Shown here piece after piece: positions 15,184-23,509 of a DNA stretch of 64,000 nt. Each line of letters starts with the position of its first letter. Position 1 is the stretch's first letter. Source of the DNA: Agreia sp. VKM Ac-1783 (GTDB lineage: Bacteria; Actinomycetota; Actinomycetes; Actinomycetales; Microbacteriaceae); contig NZ_FXWI01000002.1 in NCBI RefSeq assembly GCF_900177765.1, positions 620,001 to 684,000 of the forward strand, read 5' to 3'. A program made the position numbers and the translations under genes. Under the pieces are notes generated by a model. That model searched no databases and had not been told where the DNA came from. It was given only the letters and a program-made list of their open reading frames with translations.

Positions 15184-16389
15184 GTGACTATCTCCGGTTC
15201 CTGGCGGCGCACAGCGCGCGGCGCAGGGCTTCTCTCGCCTGACGGCTCCATTCGCTCCACGATCTTCGCCGAGATGAGTGCCCTGGCCACCGCGACCGGC
15301 GCTATCAACCTCGGGCAGGGTTTTCCCGACGAAGACGGGCCCGCCGAGATCCTCGACGCGGCACGTCAAGCCATCAGCGATGGACTGAACCAGTACCCGC
15401 CCGGCCTCGGTATGCCCGTTCTGCGCGAAGCGATCGCGTCGCACCAGAAGCGCTTCTACGGAATCGACGTCGACGCCGACCGCGAGGTGCTCGTGACCGC
15501 GGGGGCTACCGAGGCTCTCGCGGCCACACTCCTCGCCCTGGTCGACGACGGCGACGAGGTGGTCACGCTCGAGCCCTTCTACGATGCGTACGGCGCCGTG
15601 ATCGCCCTGGCCCGCGGCATCCATCGCACCGTTCCCCTGCGACTTCCGGCGTTCCTGCCCGACCACGACGATCTGCGCGCGGCCGTGACCGACCGCACCC
15701 GCGTCATCCTGATCAACAACCCGCACAACCCCACGGGCACCGTGCTCCCCCGTGAGACGCTCGAGTTGATCGTCGATCTCGCCCACAAACACGACGCGAT
15801 CATCGTCACCGATGAGGTGTACGAGCACCTGACCTTCGGTGTTCCGCACGTGCCGATTGCGACCCTGCCCGGAGCACGCGAGCGCACGGTCACGATCTCG
15901 TCGGGCGGCAAGACGTTCAACACGACCGGCTGGAAGATCGGCTGGTTGACGGCACCGGACGAGATCGTCACAGCCGTCCTGGCCGTGAAGCAATTCCTGA
16001 CCTTCGTGAACGGCGCTCCGTTCCAACCAGCGATCGCGGTCGGTCTCGGTCTGCCCGACGAATTCTTCGAACACATCGCCCGAAGCCTGCAGTCGAAGCG
16101 CGACATCCTTTCGGCGGGACTCACCAAAGCGGGCTTCGACGTCTTCACTCCGCAGGCCGGATACTTCGTCGTCGCGGACGCCGCCCCCCTCGGATACAGC
16201 GACGCCGCAGCGCTGTGCCGCGAGCTGCCTGCTCTAGCCGGTGTCGTCGGCATTCCGATCAGTGCTTTCTGCGGCGACCAGCTCGCGGGTGACTACGCGT
16301 CGCTCGTGCGGTTCGCATACTGCAAGAAGGTCGACGTTCTCGAGCGGGCCGCCGCCCAGCTCGCTCGAGTGGGGCGCGAGAGCCGCTGA
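15184..16389 (+). CDS. Class I/II pyridoxal-phosphate aminotransferase (kynurenine/methionine aminotransferase-like)
   Basis: 401 residues of fold-type I. Diagnostic segments are INLGQGFPDEDGP near the N-terminus, TAGATEALAATLLAL (cofactor phosphate-binding), NNPHNPTGTVLP, IIVTDEVYEHL with the ring-stacking Asp, and SSGGKTFNTTGWKIGW, where K243 forms the Schiff base. LGQGFPD and SSGGKTFNTTGWK suggest the subgroup containing kynurenine-oxoglutarate and methionine aminotransferases and some succinyl-DAP aminotransferases; which substrate is used cannot be decided. The GTG at 15184 is chosen because it gives the usual short N-terminus before W-R-x-x-A-R; an in-frame TTG lies at 15175. A kynureninase gene is present at 62776, but the two are not linked. 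Confidence 0.85.
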   Translation: MTISGSWRRTARGAGLLSPDGSIRSTIFAEMSALATATGAINLGQGFPDEDGPAEILDAARQAISDGLNQYPPGLGMPVLREAIASHQKRFYGIDVDADREVLVTAGATEALAATLLALVDDGDEVVTLEPFYDAYGAVIALARGIHRTVPLRLPAFLPDHDDLRAAVTDRTRVILINNPHNPTGTVLPRETLELIVDLAHKHDAIIVTDEVYEHLTFGVPHVPIATLPGARERTVTISSGGKTFNTTGWKIGWLTAPDEIVTAVLAVKQFLTFVNGAPFQPAIAVGLGLPDEFFEHIARSLQSKRDILSAGLTKAGFDVFTPQAGYFVVADAAPLGYSDAAALCRELPALAGVVGIPISAFCGDQLAGDYASLVRFAYCKKVDVLERAAAQLARVGRESR

Positions 16390-16391
16390 CG

Positions 16392-16967
16392 TCAGCCCGC
16401 CGGCTTCTCGCCGCGCGCGAGCTTGTCCACCATCCGGCCGATGGCACGCGCTCGTCCTTCATCGGTTTTCAGTGAGTGGATGCGGTAGTACACCGCAAAC
16501 CGGTTCTGAGCGTTGAGGGTCGCGTAGAACTCTTTCGCCGCGGCGTCGCGCTCGAGCGCGGCCAAAAAATCCGGATGCGGCTGCGCCTCGGTCGAGGTCG
16601 CGTACGCCCTCTGCCACCGGCCATCTGCCTGCGCACGCTCGATCTCGGCAAGCCCACGCGCCGACATCCTGCCTTCGGCGATCATGGCCTCTGCAGCCAA
16701 ACGGTTGCGCATCGACCACGGGCTCGCTGAGCGTCGCGGCGTGAATCCACGATATGACGTGTACTCATCACGGCCTCGTGACTGCCCGTCGATCCAGCCG
16801 AATTCGAGGGCCACGTCGAGCGCCTCGGCGTAGGTGACCGTCTCGAACGGCGCAGCCTTCTTGGCGACGATCAGCCAGATCCCGGCCTCGAGATCCTGAT
16901 TGACCAGCATCCAGTCTCGGAATTCCTTGCGCGAGCCGAATTGGATGCTCTCCCGATCGGCAGCCAC
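16392..16967 (-). CDS. YdeI/OmpD-associated family protein
   Basis: 191 residues. The N-terminal half (SRKEFRDWM, YAEALDVALEFGWIDGQSRGRDE, FTPRRSASPWSMRN) and the C-terminal ARAIGRMVDKLARGE correspond to the bacteriocin-protection / YdeI-OmpD-associated family, with the W-ID-G-...-R.SP.S..N signature. Family members are small cytosolic proteins of unclear biochemical function, some linked to stress tolerance. The GTG at 16967 has AGGAG 8 nt upstream. The start lies 10 bp after the nitrilase stop on the same strand, so the two are probably co-transcribed. The gene converges with the aminotransferase with only 2 bp between them. Confidence 0.8.
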   Translation of the reverse strand: MAADRESIQFGSRKEFRDWMLVNQDLEAGIWLIVAKKAAPFETVTYAEALDVALEFGWIDGQSRGRDEYTSYRGFTPRRSASPWSMRNRLAAEAMIAEGRMSARGLAEIERAQADGRWQRAYATSTEAQPHPDFLAALERDAAAKEFYATLNAQNRFAVYYRIHSLKTDEGRARAIGRMVDKLARGEKPAG

Positions 16968-16977
16968 GTCGACGCTC

Positions 16978-17814
16978 CTACAGTTCGCTGATGCCGAAGC
17001 GTCGCAGGGCGAGCGCCGGATTCACGCGTCGGACATGGTCCACCCGGGCTCGGGTGATCCACGCGACGCCCACGTCCTCATTCTCTGCGAGGGATGCGAC
17101 CGTCACGCCCATCGGATCGACGACGAGACTGGCTCCGACACCGATAGGCGGGGTGTGGTCGGCGGCGGCGACGTAGATGGTGTTCTCGAGAGCCCGTGCG
17201 GTGACGAGGGTGCGCCAATGGTGTTCTTTCAGCACGCCCGTCACCCACTCCGCAGGCACGAGTACGAGATCGGCGCCCGCATCGACCAGCCGTCGCGTCA
17301 TCTCGGGAAAGCGGATGTCGTAGCAAGTCTGCAGTGCCACGGTGAAGTCGCCGACCTCGAAGGTCTCGGGAGCGGCAATGCTGCCGGGCTCGACGAAGTC
17401 GCTCTCACGCGAACCGAAGGCGTCGTAGAGGTGCAGCTTGCGATACGAGGCGACCGCCGCGCCCTGGGGCGAGACGGCGACGACCGTGTTCGAGAAACGA
17501 TCGCCTCGATCCGTCGTCTCGATCATGCCCGCGACGATGTGGATCTGCAGTCTCTCAGAGAGGGCCGACAGGTGCGTGACGAACTCTCCGTCGATCGGCT
17601 CGGCCTTTTCGAGAAAACCCTCACCGAACGGTTCCGAGAAGTACGACGAGTATTCGGGGAAGACGACGAGGGATGCACCGCGCGACGCTGCTCGTTCGGC
17701 CAGGCGGCTAATCGCGGCGAGATTCTCTGCCTTGTCGTCGCCCGGCGCGAACTGCGCGACGGCGACGCCGAGGGCATAGCCCGACGCCGCTCCCTGCTGA
17801 GACGATCGGATCAT
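16978..17814 (-). CDS. Carbon-nitrogen hydrolase (nitrilase superfamily amidase)
   Basis: 278 residues. The catalytic triad of the family is visible as E54 (VFPEYSSYF), K126 (SYRKLHLYDAFG) and C164 (LQTCYDIRFPEM). The KLHLYDAFGSRES spacing and the absence of extra domains fit the omega-amidase/Nit-like branch, which deaminates small amides such as alpha-ketoglutaramate or deaminated glutathione; this assignment is tentative. The enzyme is expected to be cytoplasmic. The ATG at 17814 is 6 nt after a TAGGGT -10 element, consistent with a leaderless transcript. The next gene downstream on the same strand is the YdeI-like gene. Confidence 0.85.
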   Translation of the reverse strand: MIRSSQQGAASGYALGVAVAQFAPGDDKAENLAAISRLAERAASRGASLVVFPEYSSYFSEPFGEGFLEKAEPIDGEFVTHLSALSERLQIHIVAGMIETTDRGDRFSNTVVAVSPQGAAVASYRKLHLYDAFGSRESDFVEPGSIAAPETFEVGDFTVALQTCYDIRFPEMTRRLVDAGADLVLVPAEWVTGVLKEHHWRTLVTARALENTIYVAAADHTPPIGVGASLVVDPMGVTVASLAENEDVGVAWITRARVDHVRRVNPALALRRFGISEL

Positions 17815-17820
17815 TCCCTC

Positions 17821-17826
17821 ACCCTA
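17821..17826 (-). promoter_or_regulatory. -10 element of a leaderless promoter for the nitrilase gene
   Basis: TAGGGT (TANNNT) on the minus strand, followed by 6 nt (GAGGGA) and the ATG at 17814. The GAGGGA is too close to the start to act as a normal ribosome-binding site. Confidence 0.5.
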
Positions 17827-17832
17827 GCGAAG

Positions 17833-18978
17833 CTATGCAGCGCTCGGAATGAGACCGAAACCCGATTGAATTGCGACTGCAGCGGCACCCCGGGCCCACG
17901 CGGTGAAGTCGGAACCGGTCTGCCTGATATCCACGGGAAGTGCGTCAGGATCGCGATCGGCCTGCATCGCTGCACGCACCGAAGCCTCCGCGACGGCGAG
18001 CAACCCGATCCCCTCGCCCGACACCACAACGGTGTCGACCATGGCCAGGTTGGCGCTGGCCGCAATGAGTCGGCCCAGAGCGCGGCCTGACGTATCCACA
18101 ACCTGCCGCGCTACCGCATTTCCGTCGGCCGCGAGCGCGAGAAGCTCGTCGTAATCGACGGCACGCCCGAGCCCGATGCCGGCGCTGGCGCACATGCTCG
18201 GGATCGACAACATCGCTGAGGAGCATCCGCGATGGCCATCGGCGCAGAGTGGCCCTGTGGGGTCGAGGGGAAAGTGCCCCCCGAGGCCGAGGCCGGTGTC
18301 CGACGAGATCACCTGGCGACCATGCACGACGAGTCCGTAGCCGACGCCCGCTCCGATGGTGACGACGGAGAAGTTGTCGATGCCTCGGGCATGACCGAAC
18401 CATTGCTCGGCGGCGGTGAGGGCTACGACGTCGTTCTCTACGGTCGCGGGCTTGCCGAAGCGTTCTTCGATGGCCGCGCCAAGATCGACGTCGTGCCAGT
18501 CGAGAAACGGAGCCCGAACGACGAGGGATGAGCCGGTGACCTTGCCACCGATACTCGCGCCGATTGCCGTCACGTCGTGGGCTTCCAGCGCATCCATCAC
18601 CTGTTGGATGCTGTCGAGTACGTTATCGACGCCGTGTGCGACCAGCGGCGCTGTCGCTGACACCCCGACCGTGGCACGGAGATCGGTCACGACACCGAAC
18701 ACGCGCTCCCCGGTGATCTTCACGCCGAGCATCCGCTGCGCATCGACACGAACATCGAGCGGCTTGACAGGCCTGCCGACGACACCATCCTGCCTCTCTT
18801 GAGCCTCGACAAGAATGCCGTGGTCGAGAAATGGACGACTGAGACGGGTCAGACTCGCTGGCGAGAGCCCCAGCCTGCGGCCCAGTTCTCCACGGGCAAT
18901 CGGGCCGTGAATCAGGACCTCGCGGGCGAGTTCACGCGCGGGATCACGGACGACGGTGTCACGGAAGGTGTCAGACAT
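17833..18978 (-). CDS. ROK-family transcriptional repressor, probable regulator of the alpha-galactoside operon
   Basis: 381 residues. The N-terminal 75 residues form a winged helix-turn-helix (ARGELGRRLGLSPASLTRLSRPFLDHGIL). The rest is a ROK sugar-kinase-like domain with DxxxxGVKITGERVFGVVTDLRA at about 95-115, AIGASIGGKVTG, ENDVVALTAAEQWFG and the glycine-rich VVTIGAGVGYGLVVHG. The zinc motif of ROK proteins (CxCGxxGC) is altered to PLCADGHRGCSS, retaining two cysteines. It is transcribed divergently from the alpha-galactosidase gene. A palindrome sits between its own -35 and -10 regions, so autorepression relieved by a galactoside or glucoside is the natural reading. It appears leaderless. 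Confidence 0.85.
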   Translation of the reverse strand: MSDTFRDTVVRDPARELAREVLIHGPIARGELGRRLGLSPASLTRLSRPFLDHGILVEAQERQDGVVGRPVKPLDVRVDAQRMLGVKITGERVFGVVTDLRATVGVSATAPLVAHGVDNVLDSIQQVMDALEAHDVTAIGASIGGKVTGSSLVVRAPFLDWHDVDLGAAIEERFGKPATVENDVVALTAAEQWFGHARGIDNFSVVTIGAGVGYGLVVHGRQVISSDTGLGLGGHFPLDPTGPLCADGHRGCSSAMLSIPSMCASAGIGLGRAVDYDELLALAADGNAVARQVVDTSGRALGRLIAASANLAMVDTVVVSGEGIGLLAVAEASVRAAMQADRDPDALPVDIRQTGSDFTAWARGAAAVAIQSGFGLIPSAA

Positions 18979-18986
18979 TTGTTTCG

Positions 18987-18992
18987 ATTATC
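18987..18992 (-). promoter_or_regulatory. -10 element of the ROK regulator promoter
   Basis: GATAAT on the minus strand, 8 nt before the ATG at 18978, with no Shine-Dalgarno sequence. The spacer upstream of it contains the palindrome at 18997-19009. Confidence 0.5.
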
Positions 18993-18996
18993 AACT

Positions 18997-19009
18997 AACG
19001 ACTGTCGTT
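18997..19009. promoter_or_regulatory. Candidate operator for the ROK regulator
   Basis: A perfect palindrome AACGAC-T-GTCGTT lies in the intergenic region, exactly within the -35/-10 spacer of the regulator's own promoter. A second, imperfect inverted repeat (TTAGTTTC at 19062-19069 and GAAATTAT at 19076-19083) overlaps the alpha-galactosidase -10 and could be its counterpart, although the two half-sites are not alike. Confidence 0.5.
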
Positions 19010-19049
19010 TAGCGAGTAAAACACACCTTTTCCCTTCTCGAATCGGCGG

Positions 19050-19079
19050 TTGACAGCGCAATTAGTTTCGCGGTAGAAA
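19050..19079 (+). promoter_or_regulatory. Promoter of the alpha-galactosidase operon (leaderless)
   Basis: TTGACA at 19050-19055 is a perfect -35. TAGAAA at 19074-19079 is the best -10, with an 18-bp spacer. Six nt separate it from the ATG at 19086, so transcription should begin at the start codon; no ribosome-binding site is present. Confidence 0.65.
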
Positions 19080-19085
19080 TTATCC

Positions 19086-21233
19086 ATGCAGAGTCGCAAC
19101 GAGTATTTTCATCTCAGGTCAGCCGGAACGAGCGTTGTCATCGATCTCACTGCTCTGGGGTTCCCCGCGATCGTCCACTGGGGAGAAGATCTCGGCGAGC
19201 TCACCGAAGCTCAACTCGAGGACCTTGGCATCGCCGGCCGCCCCCAGCGCGTCTCTGGCGGCCTGGACACGCCGTCTCGGCTCACGCTCGTTCCCCTCGA
19301 ATCGGCCGGCTGGCACAACGAACCCGGCCTCGTCGGCTCACGCCACGGACGGGACTTCTCCCCCACCTTCGTCCTCACAGAGACACATTCCGACGCTCCA
19401 GACGGTGGACCTACGACCTCCGTGAGGCTCCGCTCGGTCGACGAGCACGCGCAACTCGACATCCAGTCGACCCTCACCCTTGACGGCGCTGGCCTCCTGC
19501 ACCAGCAGCACACGCTCACCAATCTCGGAGACACGGACTACGAGGTGCAGCATCTGCTCGCGACCTTCCCTGTGCCCCAGTCCGCTCGAGAGCTGCTCGA
19601 CACGACGGGACGCCATCTGAGGGAGCGCTCACCGCAGCGACACGGATTCACCACCGGTCGACACGTTCGAGACAGTCGTCGTGGCCGTCCCGGGGCAGAT
19701 TCGACGTTGTTCCTCGCTGCCGGCACTCCCGGGTTCGGCTTCGAACGAGGCCTCGTGCACGCAGTGCACCTCGCCTGGAGCGGCAACCAGCGCGTCGCCG
19801 CAGAACGAACGGTCGCCTCGCACGCGCTCGTGCAGGCGGGCGAATTGCTGGCGCCAGGCGAACTCTGTCTCGGCCCCGGCGAGAGCTACACGACCCCGGA
19901 TGCATTGGGCTCGTGGGGCGACGGCCTCACGGCCGTCTCGGCCCGGTTCCACGACTCGGTGCGTGCGCGGCCGAGCCACCCCTCAACCTCGCGGCCAGTC
20001 ACGCTCAACACCTGGGAAGCTGTCTACTTCGACCACGACCTCGATCGGCTGACGCGGCTCGCCGACGCCGGTGCTCGGGTCGGAGCGGAACGCTTCGTCC
20101 TCGACGACGGCTGGTTCCGCGGCCGACGCGACGACACGGCCGGGCTTGGCGACTGGTTCGTCGACGACGATATCTGGCCCCGTGGACTCACACCGATCGT
20201 CGAGCATGTCGCCGCTCTTGGCATGCAGTTCGGCCTGTGGGTCGAGCCCGAGATGGTAAACCCCGACTCCGAACTCGCTCGGGCGCATCCCGACTGGATT
20301 CTGCAGACAGGTGATCACCTGCCGCTCGAAGGCCGCCAACAGCAGGTGCTGGATCTCTCGAACGGCGCCGTCTTCGATTACCTACTCGAGCGACTCGACG
20401 CACTTCTCGGCGCGTACGACATCGCATATCTCAAATGGGATCACAATCGGGATCTCCTCGAGGCAGGAAGCACCGTCACTGGAAAGGCCGCTGTACACAG
20501 CAATGTTCGCGCTCTGTACAGGCTCCTCGACGAGTTGAAAAGTCGGCATCCGGCGCTCGAAATCGAGAGTTGCGCGTCGGGAGGGGCGCGCGTCGACCTG
20601 GGTATTCTCGACCACACAGACCGAATCTGGACCAGCGACTGCATCGATCCGATCGAGCGCTTGACGATTCAGAAATACACCAACGTCGTCGTTCCCTACG
20701 AGCTCATGGGCGCCCACATCGGTGGCCCGCGGTCGCACTCGACTGGTCGCCGGCACGAGCTGGCGCTTCGTGCCGGCGCGGCACTGCCTGGTCACTTCGG
20801 CATCGAGTGGGACATCTCTCGACTGGACGACGCGGAGCTCAATGAGCTCGCGGCATGGGTCGACGCCCACAAGCGCGTTCGCGAGCTAGCCCATACCGGG
20901 CGCGCGGTCTACGCCGACCTGCCCGACGAAACGGCAGACCTGCGCGGCGTCGTCTCACGCGATCGAGATCGGGCCCTGTACGCCTACACGCAGGTGACGA
21001 GCAGTGCGAGCTATCCGCCAGGTCCCATTACTTTTCCGGGGCTCGACGACGATCAGGTGTACGGGGTATCGCTGGCCTCACCGACGACACCTCTCGACGG
21101 TGCGGGCCAATCGTCGCTGGCGTGGACCGAGCACCCCGTGCACCTCACCGGCCGGTCGCTTCGGACCGTCGGCATCCAGGCTCCCGTTCTTTTTCCCGAA
21201 CAGCTTCGGCTGATCGACATCTCCGCGATCTGA
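19086..21233 (+). CDS. Alpha-galactosidase, GH36 family
   Basis: 715 residues, the normal GH36 length. An N-terminal beta-supersandwich domain (1-300) is followed by the TIM barrel with VLDDGWFRGRRDD (about 340-352), the nucleophile region YLKWDHNRDL (D452) and the acid/base region WTSDCIDPIERLTIQKY (residues 516-532, with D518 and D521). It should remove terminal alpha-1,6-galactose from melibiose, raffinose or stachyose. There is no signal peptide, so it acts on imported sugar inside the cell. It is the first gene of a five-gene operon with an importer and an alpha-glucosidase. Galactose released here could feed the mutarotase-like gene at 30714, although that is not linked. Confidence 0.93.
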   Translation: MQSRNEYFHLRSAGTSVVIDLTALGFPAIVHWGEDLGELTEAQLEDLGIAGRPQRVSGGLDTPSRLTLVPLESAGWHNEPGLVGSRHGRDFSPTFVLTETHSDAPDGGPTTSVRLRSVDEHAQLDIQSTLTLDGAGLLHQQHTLTNLGDTDYEVQHLLATFPVPQSARELLDTTGRHLRERSPQRHGFTTGRHVRDSRRGRPGADSTLFLAAGTPGFGFERGLVHAVHLAWSGNQRVAAERTVASHALVQAGELLAPGELCLGPGESYTTPDALGSWGDGLTAVSARFHDSVRARPSHPSTSRPVTLNTWEAVYFDHDLDRLTRLADAGARVGAERFVLDDGWFRGRRDDTAGLGDWFVDDDIWPRGLTPIVEHVAALGMQFGLWVEPEMVNPDSELARAHPDWILQTGDHLPLEGRQQQVLDLSNGAVFDYLLERLDALLGAYDIAYLKWDHNRDLLEAGSTVTGKAAVHSNVRALYRLLDELKSRHPALEIESCASGGARVDLGILDHTDRIWTSDCIDPIERLTIQKYTNVVVPYELMGAHIGGPRSHSTGRRHELALRAGAALPGHFGIEWDISRLDDAELNELAAWVDAHKRVRELAHTGRAVYADLPDETADLRGVVSRDRDRALYAYTQVTSSASYPPGPITFPGLDDDQVYGVSLASPTTPLDGAGQSSLAWTEHPVHLTGRSLRTVGIQAPVLFPEQLRLIDISAI

Positions 21234-21245
21234 CCCCAGATCGCG
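21224..21245 (+). promoter_or_regulatory. Intercistronic hairpin at the alpha-galactosidase stop codon
   Basis: A perfect 9-bp stem (CGCGATCTG at 21224-21232 and its complement at 21237-21245) with a 4-nt loop spans the TGA stop and is followed by TTTCG. It lies between the enzyme gene and the binding-protein gene, whose AAGGAGG site follows 14 nt later. It may be an attenuator or an mRNA-stabilising/processing hairpin that lets the binding protein be made at a different level. Confidence 0.5.
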
Positions 21246-21272
21246 TTTCGCACGACGCAAGGAGGCGTTTTC

Positions 21273-22598
21273 GTGTTTCAACCACCCTCAGCCCGTTCCA
21301 CAGGACGGAACGGACGGGCCGTAAGGCGCGCGCTGTCCGCGGGAATCGGGCTCGTGATCGCGAGCTCGGCCCTGGTGGCCTGCTCGAGCACAGACAATCA
21401 GGTCGTCACCCTCGACTTCTTCCAGTTCAAGCCCGAGGCGGTCAAGGAGTTCGCGTCGATCATCGACGACTTCGAGGCCGAGAACCCCGACATCCGGGTG
21501 GTGCAGAACTCGGTCCCCGATCCCGACACCGCGATTCGCACACTCCTGGTGAAGAACAAAGTGCCTGACGTTCTCACGCTGAACGTGAGCGGCAACTTCG
21601 CCGAGCTCGCCCGGGCGTGTGTCTTCGCAGATCTCAGCGACGAAGCAACGGCCCCGACGGTGAACCCCGCCGTGCAGAAGATCGTTCAGAACCTCGGCAG
21701 CTGCGATCAGGGATCGGGAGCAGAGATCAACGCGCTTCCCTTCGCGAGCAACGCTTCAGGCATCATGTACAACCCTCAGATCTTCGCCGAGAACGGCGTC
21801 GAGGTGCCCACCACCTGGGACGAACTGCTCGCGGCCGCCCAGACGTTCGAGCAGAACGGCGTCACGCCCTTCTACTGCACGATGAAAGACGCCTGGACCG
21901 CCGGCCCCGCGTTCGTCAACCTGGGAGGGGCACTGATGCCGGAAGGATTCTTCGAGAAGCTGCGTTCCGAGGGGTCCGATCTCGACACCGTGTCGTTCTC
22001 GAAGAACTTCGGCGACGCCGCCCAGAAGGAGGTGAAGCTCTACAGCTTCTGCCAGGACGACTTCGCGAGCCGTGACTACAACGCGGGCAACCAGGCTTTC
22101 GGCGCCGGCGAGTCCGCCATGTATCTTCAGGGCTCATACGCGATTCCCGCCATCCGGGCTACGAATCCGGATGCGCAGATCGCTACGTTCCCCTACCCCG
22201 TCACGGATGACCCGGATTCCCGCGTTGTCGTCTCCGGAGTGGACGTGGGCCTGTCGATAGGCCGAGACACCCCGCACAGAGCAGAAGCCCAACGTTTTGT
22301 GGACTACCTCATGTCTCCCGAGGTCGTGCAGTCGTACTCCGAGGCGCAAAGCACCTTCTCGCCCCTGAAGAACGCCGTGCCGAACGCCGATCCGGCACTT
22401 GCCGGCCTCGAGCCGTACTTCACCGACGGCCGCATCATCGGATTCATCGATCACCAGATCCCCGCCTCGATCCCGCTGGTGAACATGCTTCAGAGCCTCG
22501 TCCTGACCGGCGACGCCGAAGCATTCCTGTCTGATCTGGACTCCGAATGGAGCAAAGTCGCGGCCCGCACCGCGACCGCGCGAAAGGGAAAATCATGA
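21273..22598 (+). CDS. ABC sugar importer, substrate-binding lipoprotein (CUT1)
   Basis: 441 residues. A twin-part N-terminus with arginines followed by SAGIGLVIASSALVAC gives a lipobox ending at C37, so the mature protein is anchored to the outer face of the membrane. The remainder is a cluster B/CUT1 solute-binding fold (family 1 extracellular solute-binding), with FFQFKPEAVKEFASIIDDFE and NALPFASNASGIMYNPQIF typical of oligosaccharide binders. The GTG start at 21273 has a perfect AAGGAGG. It hands substrate to the two permeases directly downstream. Neighbouring alpha-galactosidase and alpha-glucosidase suggest raffinose-type or melibiose-like ligands. Confidence 0.9.
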   Translation: MFQPPSARSTGRNGRAVRRALSAGIGLVIASSALVACSSTDNQVVTLDFFQFKPEAVKEFASIIDDFEAENPDIRVVQNSVPDPDTAIRTLLVKNKVPDVLTLNVSGNFAELARACVFADLSDEATAPTVNPAVQKIVQNLGSCDQGSGAEINALPFASNASGIMYNPQIFAENGVEVPTTWDELLAAAQTFEQNGVTPFYCTMKDAWTAGPAFVNLGGALMPEGFFEKLRSEGSDLDTVSFSKNFGDAAQKEVKLYSFCQDDFASRDYNAGNQAFGAGESAMYLQGSYAIPAIRATNPDAQIATFPYPVTDDPDSRVVVSGVDVGLSIGRDTPHRAEAQRFVDYLMSPEVVQSYSEAQSTFSPLKNAVPNADPALAGLEPYFTDGRIIGFIDHQIPASIPLVNMLQSLVLTGDAEAFLSDLDSEWSKVAARTATARKGKS

Positions 22599-23509
22599 CT
22601 GCGCCCGTCGCATCCGCAGCGCGCCGGGCGGCCACGCCCCGCCGCACCGGCCGCACGCCCAGAACCTTCTTCTGGATGGTCGTCCCCGCCGTCGTGATCT
22701 TCTTCGGCCTGCACACCGTTCCGGTGCTCACAGGAATGTTCTTCAGCCTCACGAACTACGCCGGTTACGGCACGTGGGATCTGGTGGGGCTGTCGAACTA
22801 CGTCAACCTCTTCCTCGACGACAGGGTACTCAACTCGTACGGCTTCACATTCGGCTTTGCGATCGTCTCCACCGTGCTCGTCAACGTGATCGCCCTGGCA
22901 ATCGCGCTGGGCCTTAACGCGAGGATCAAGTTCAAGACGGCGTTTCGAGGCGTCTTCTTCATCCCGTATGTGCTCGCCATCCTCATCATCGGATACGTCT
23001 TCAACTACCTATTCGCGAATTCGTTCCCGGCCATCTTCGAGAGCCTTGGTCTGACCGGGCTGTCGGGCAACATCCTGGCCGACCCGAACTTCGCCTGGGT
23101 CGGGATCGTCATCACCACTGTCTGGCAGGCGGCCGCATTCAACGTGATTCTCTACCTCGCGGGGCTGCAGACGATCCCCGGCGAGATCTACGAGGCAGCG
23201 GGCATCGACGGAGCATCGGCCTGGCGCCGGTTCTGGTCGCTGACGTTTCCCCTCATCGGCGCGTACTTCACCATCAACATGGTGCTGTCGTTCAAGTCGT
23301 TCCTACAGGTGTTCGACCAGATCGTCGCCCTCACGAACGGTGGCCCGGGAACGAGCACAGAATCCATCGCCATGGTGATCTACCGTGGCGGTTTCCAGGG
23401 TGGCGAATACGGCTACCAGATGGCGAACGCGGTCGTGTACCTCTTCGTCATCATCCTCGTGTCATTCATTCAACTGCGCTTCCTCCAGCGCAGGGAGGCG
23501 AGCTACTGA
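22595..23509 (+). CDS. ABC sugar importer, permease subunit 1 (MalF-type)
   Basis: 304 residues, six membrane helices. The conserved cytoplasmic EAA loop reads EIYEAAGIDGASAWRRFWSLTFPLI, contacting the ATPase. The N-terminal 30 residues are basic and cytoplasmic. The ATG at 22595 overlaps the TGA of the binding-protein gene as ATGA, so translation is coupled. It pairs with the second permease to form the channel. Confidence 0.92.
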   Translation: MTAPVASAARRAATPRRTGRTPRTFFWMVVPAVVIFFGLHTVPVLTGMFFSLTNYAGYGTWDLVGLSNYVNLFLDDRVLNSYGFTFGFAIVSTVLVNVIALAIALGLNARIKFKTAFRGVFFIPYVLAILIIGYVFNYLFANSFPAIFESLGLTGLSGNILADPNFAWVGIVITTVWQAAAFNVILYLAGLQTIPGEIYEAAGIDGASAWRRFWSLTFPLIGAYFTINMVLSFKSFLQVFDQIVALTNGGPGTSTESIAMVIYRGGFQGGEYGYQMANAVVYLFVIILVSFIQLRFLQRREASY

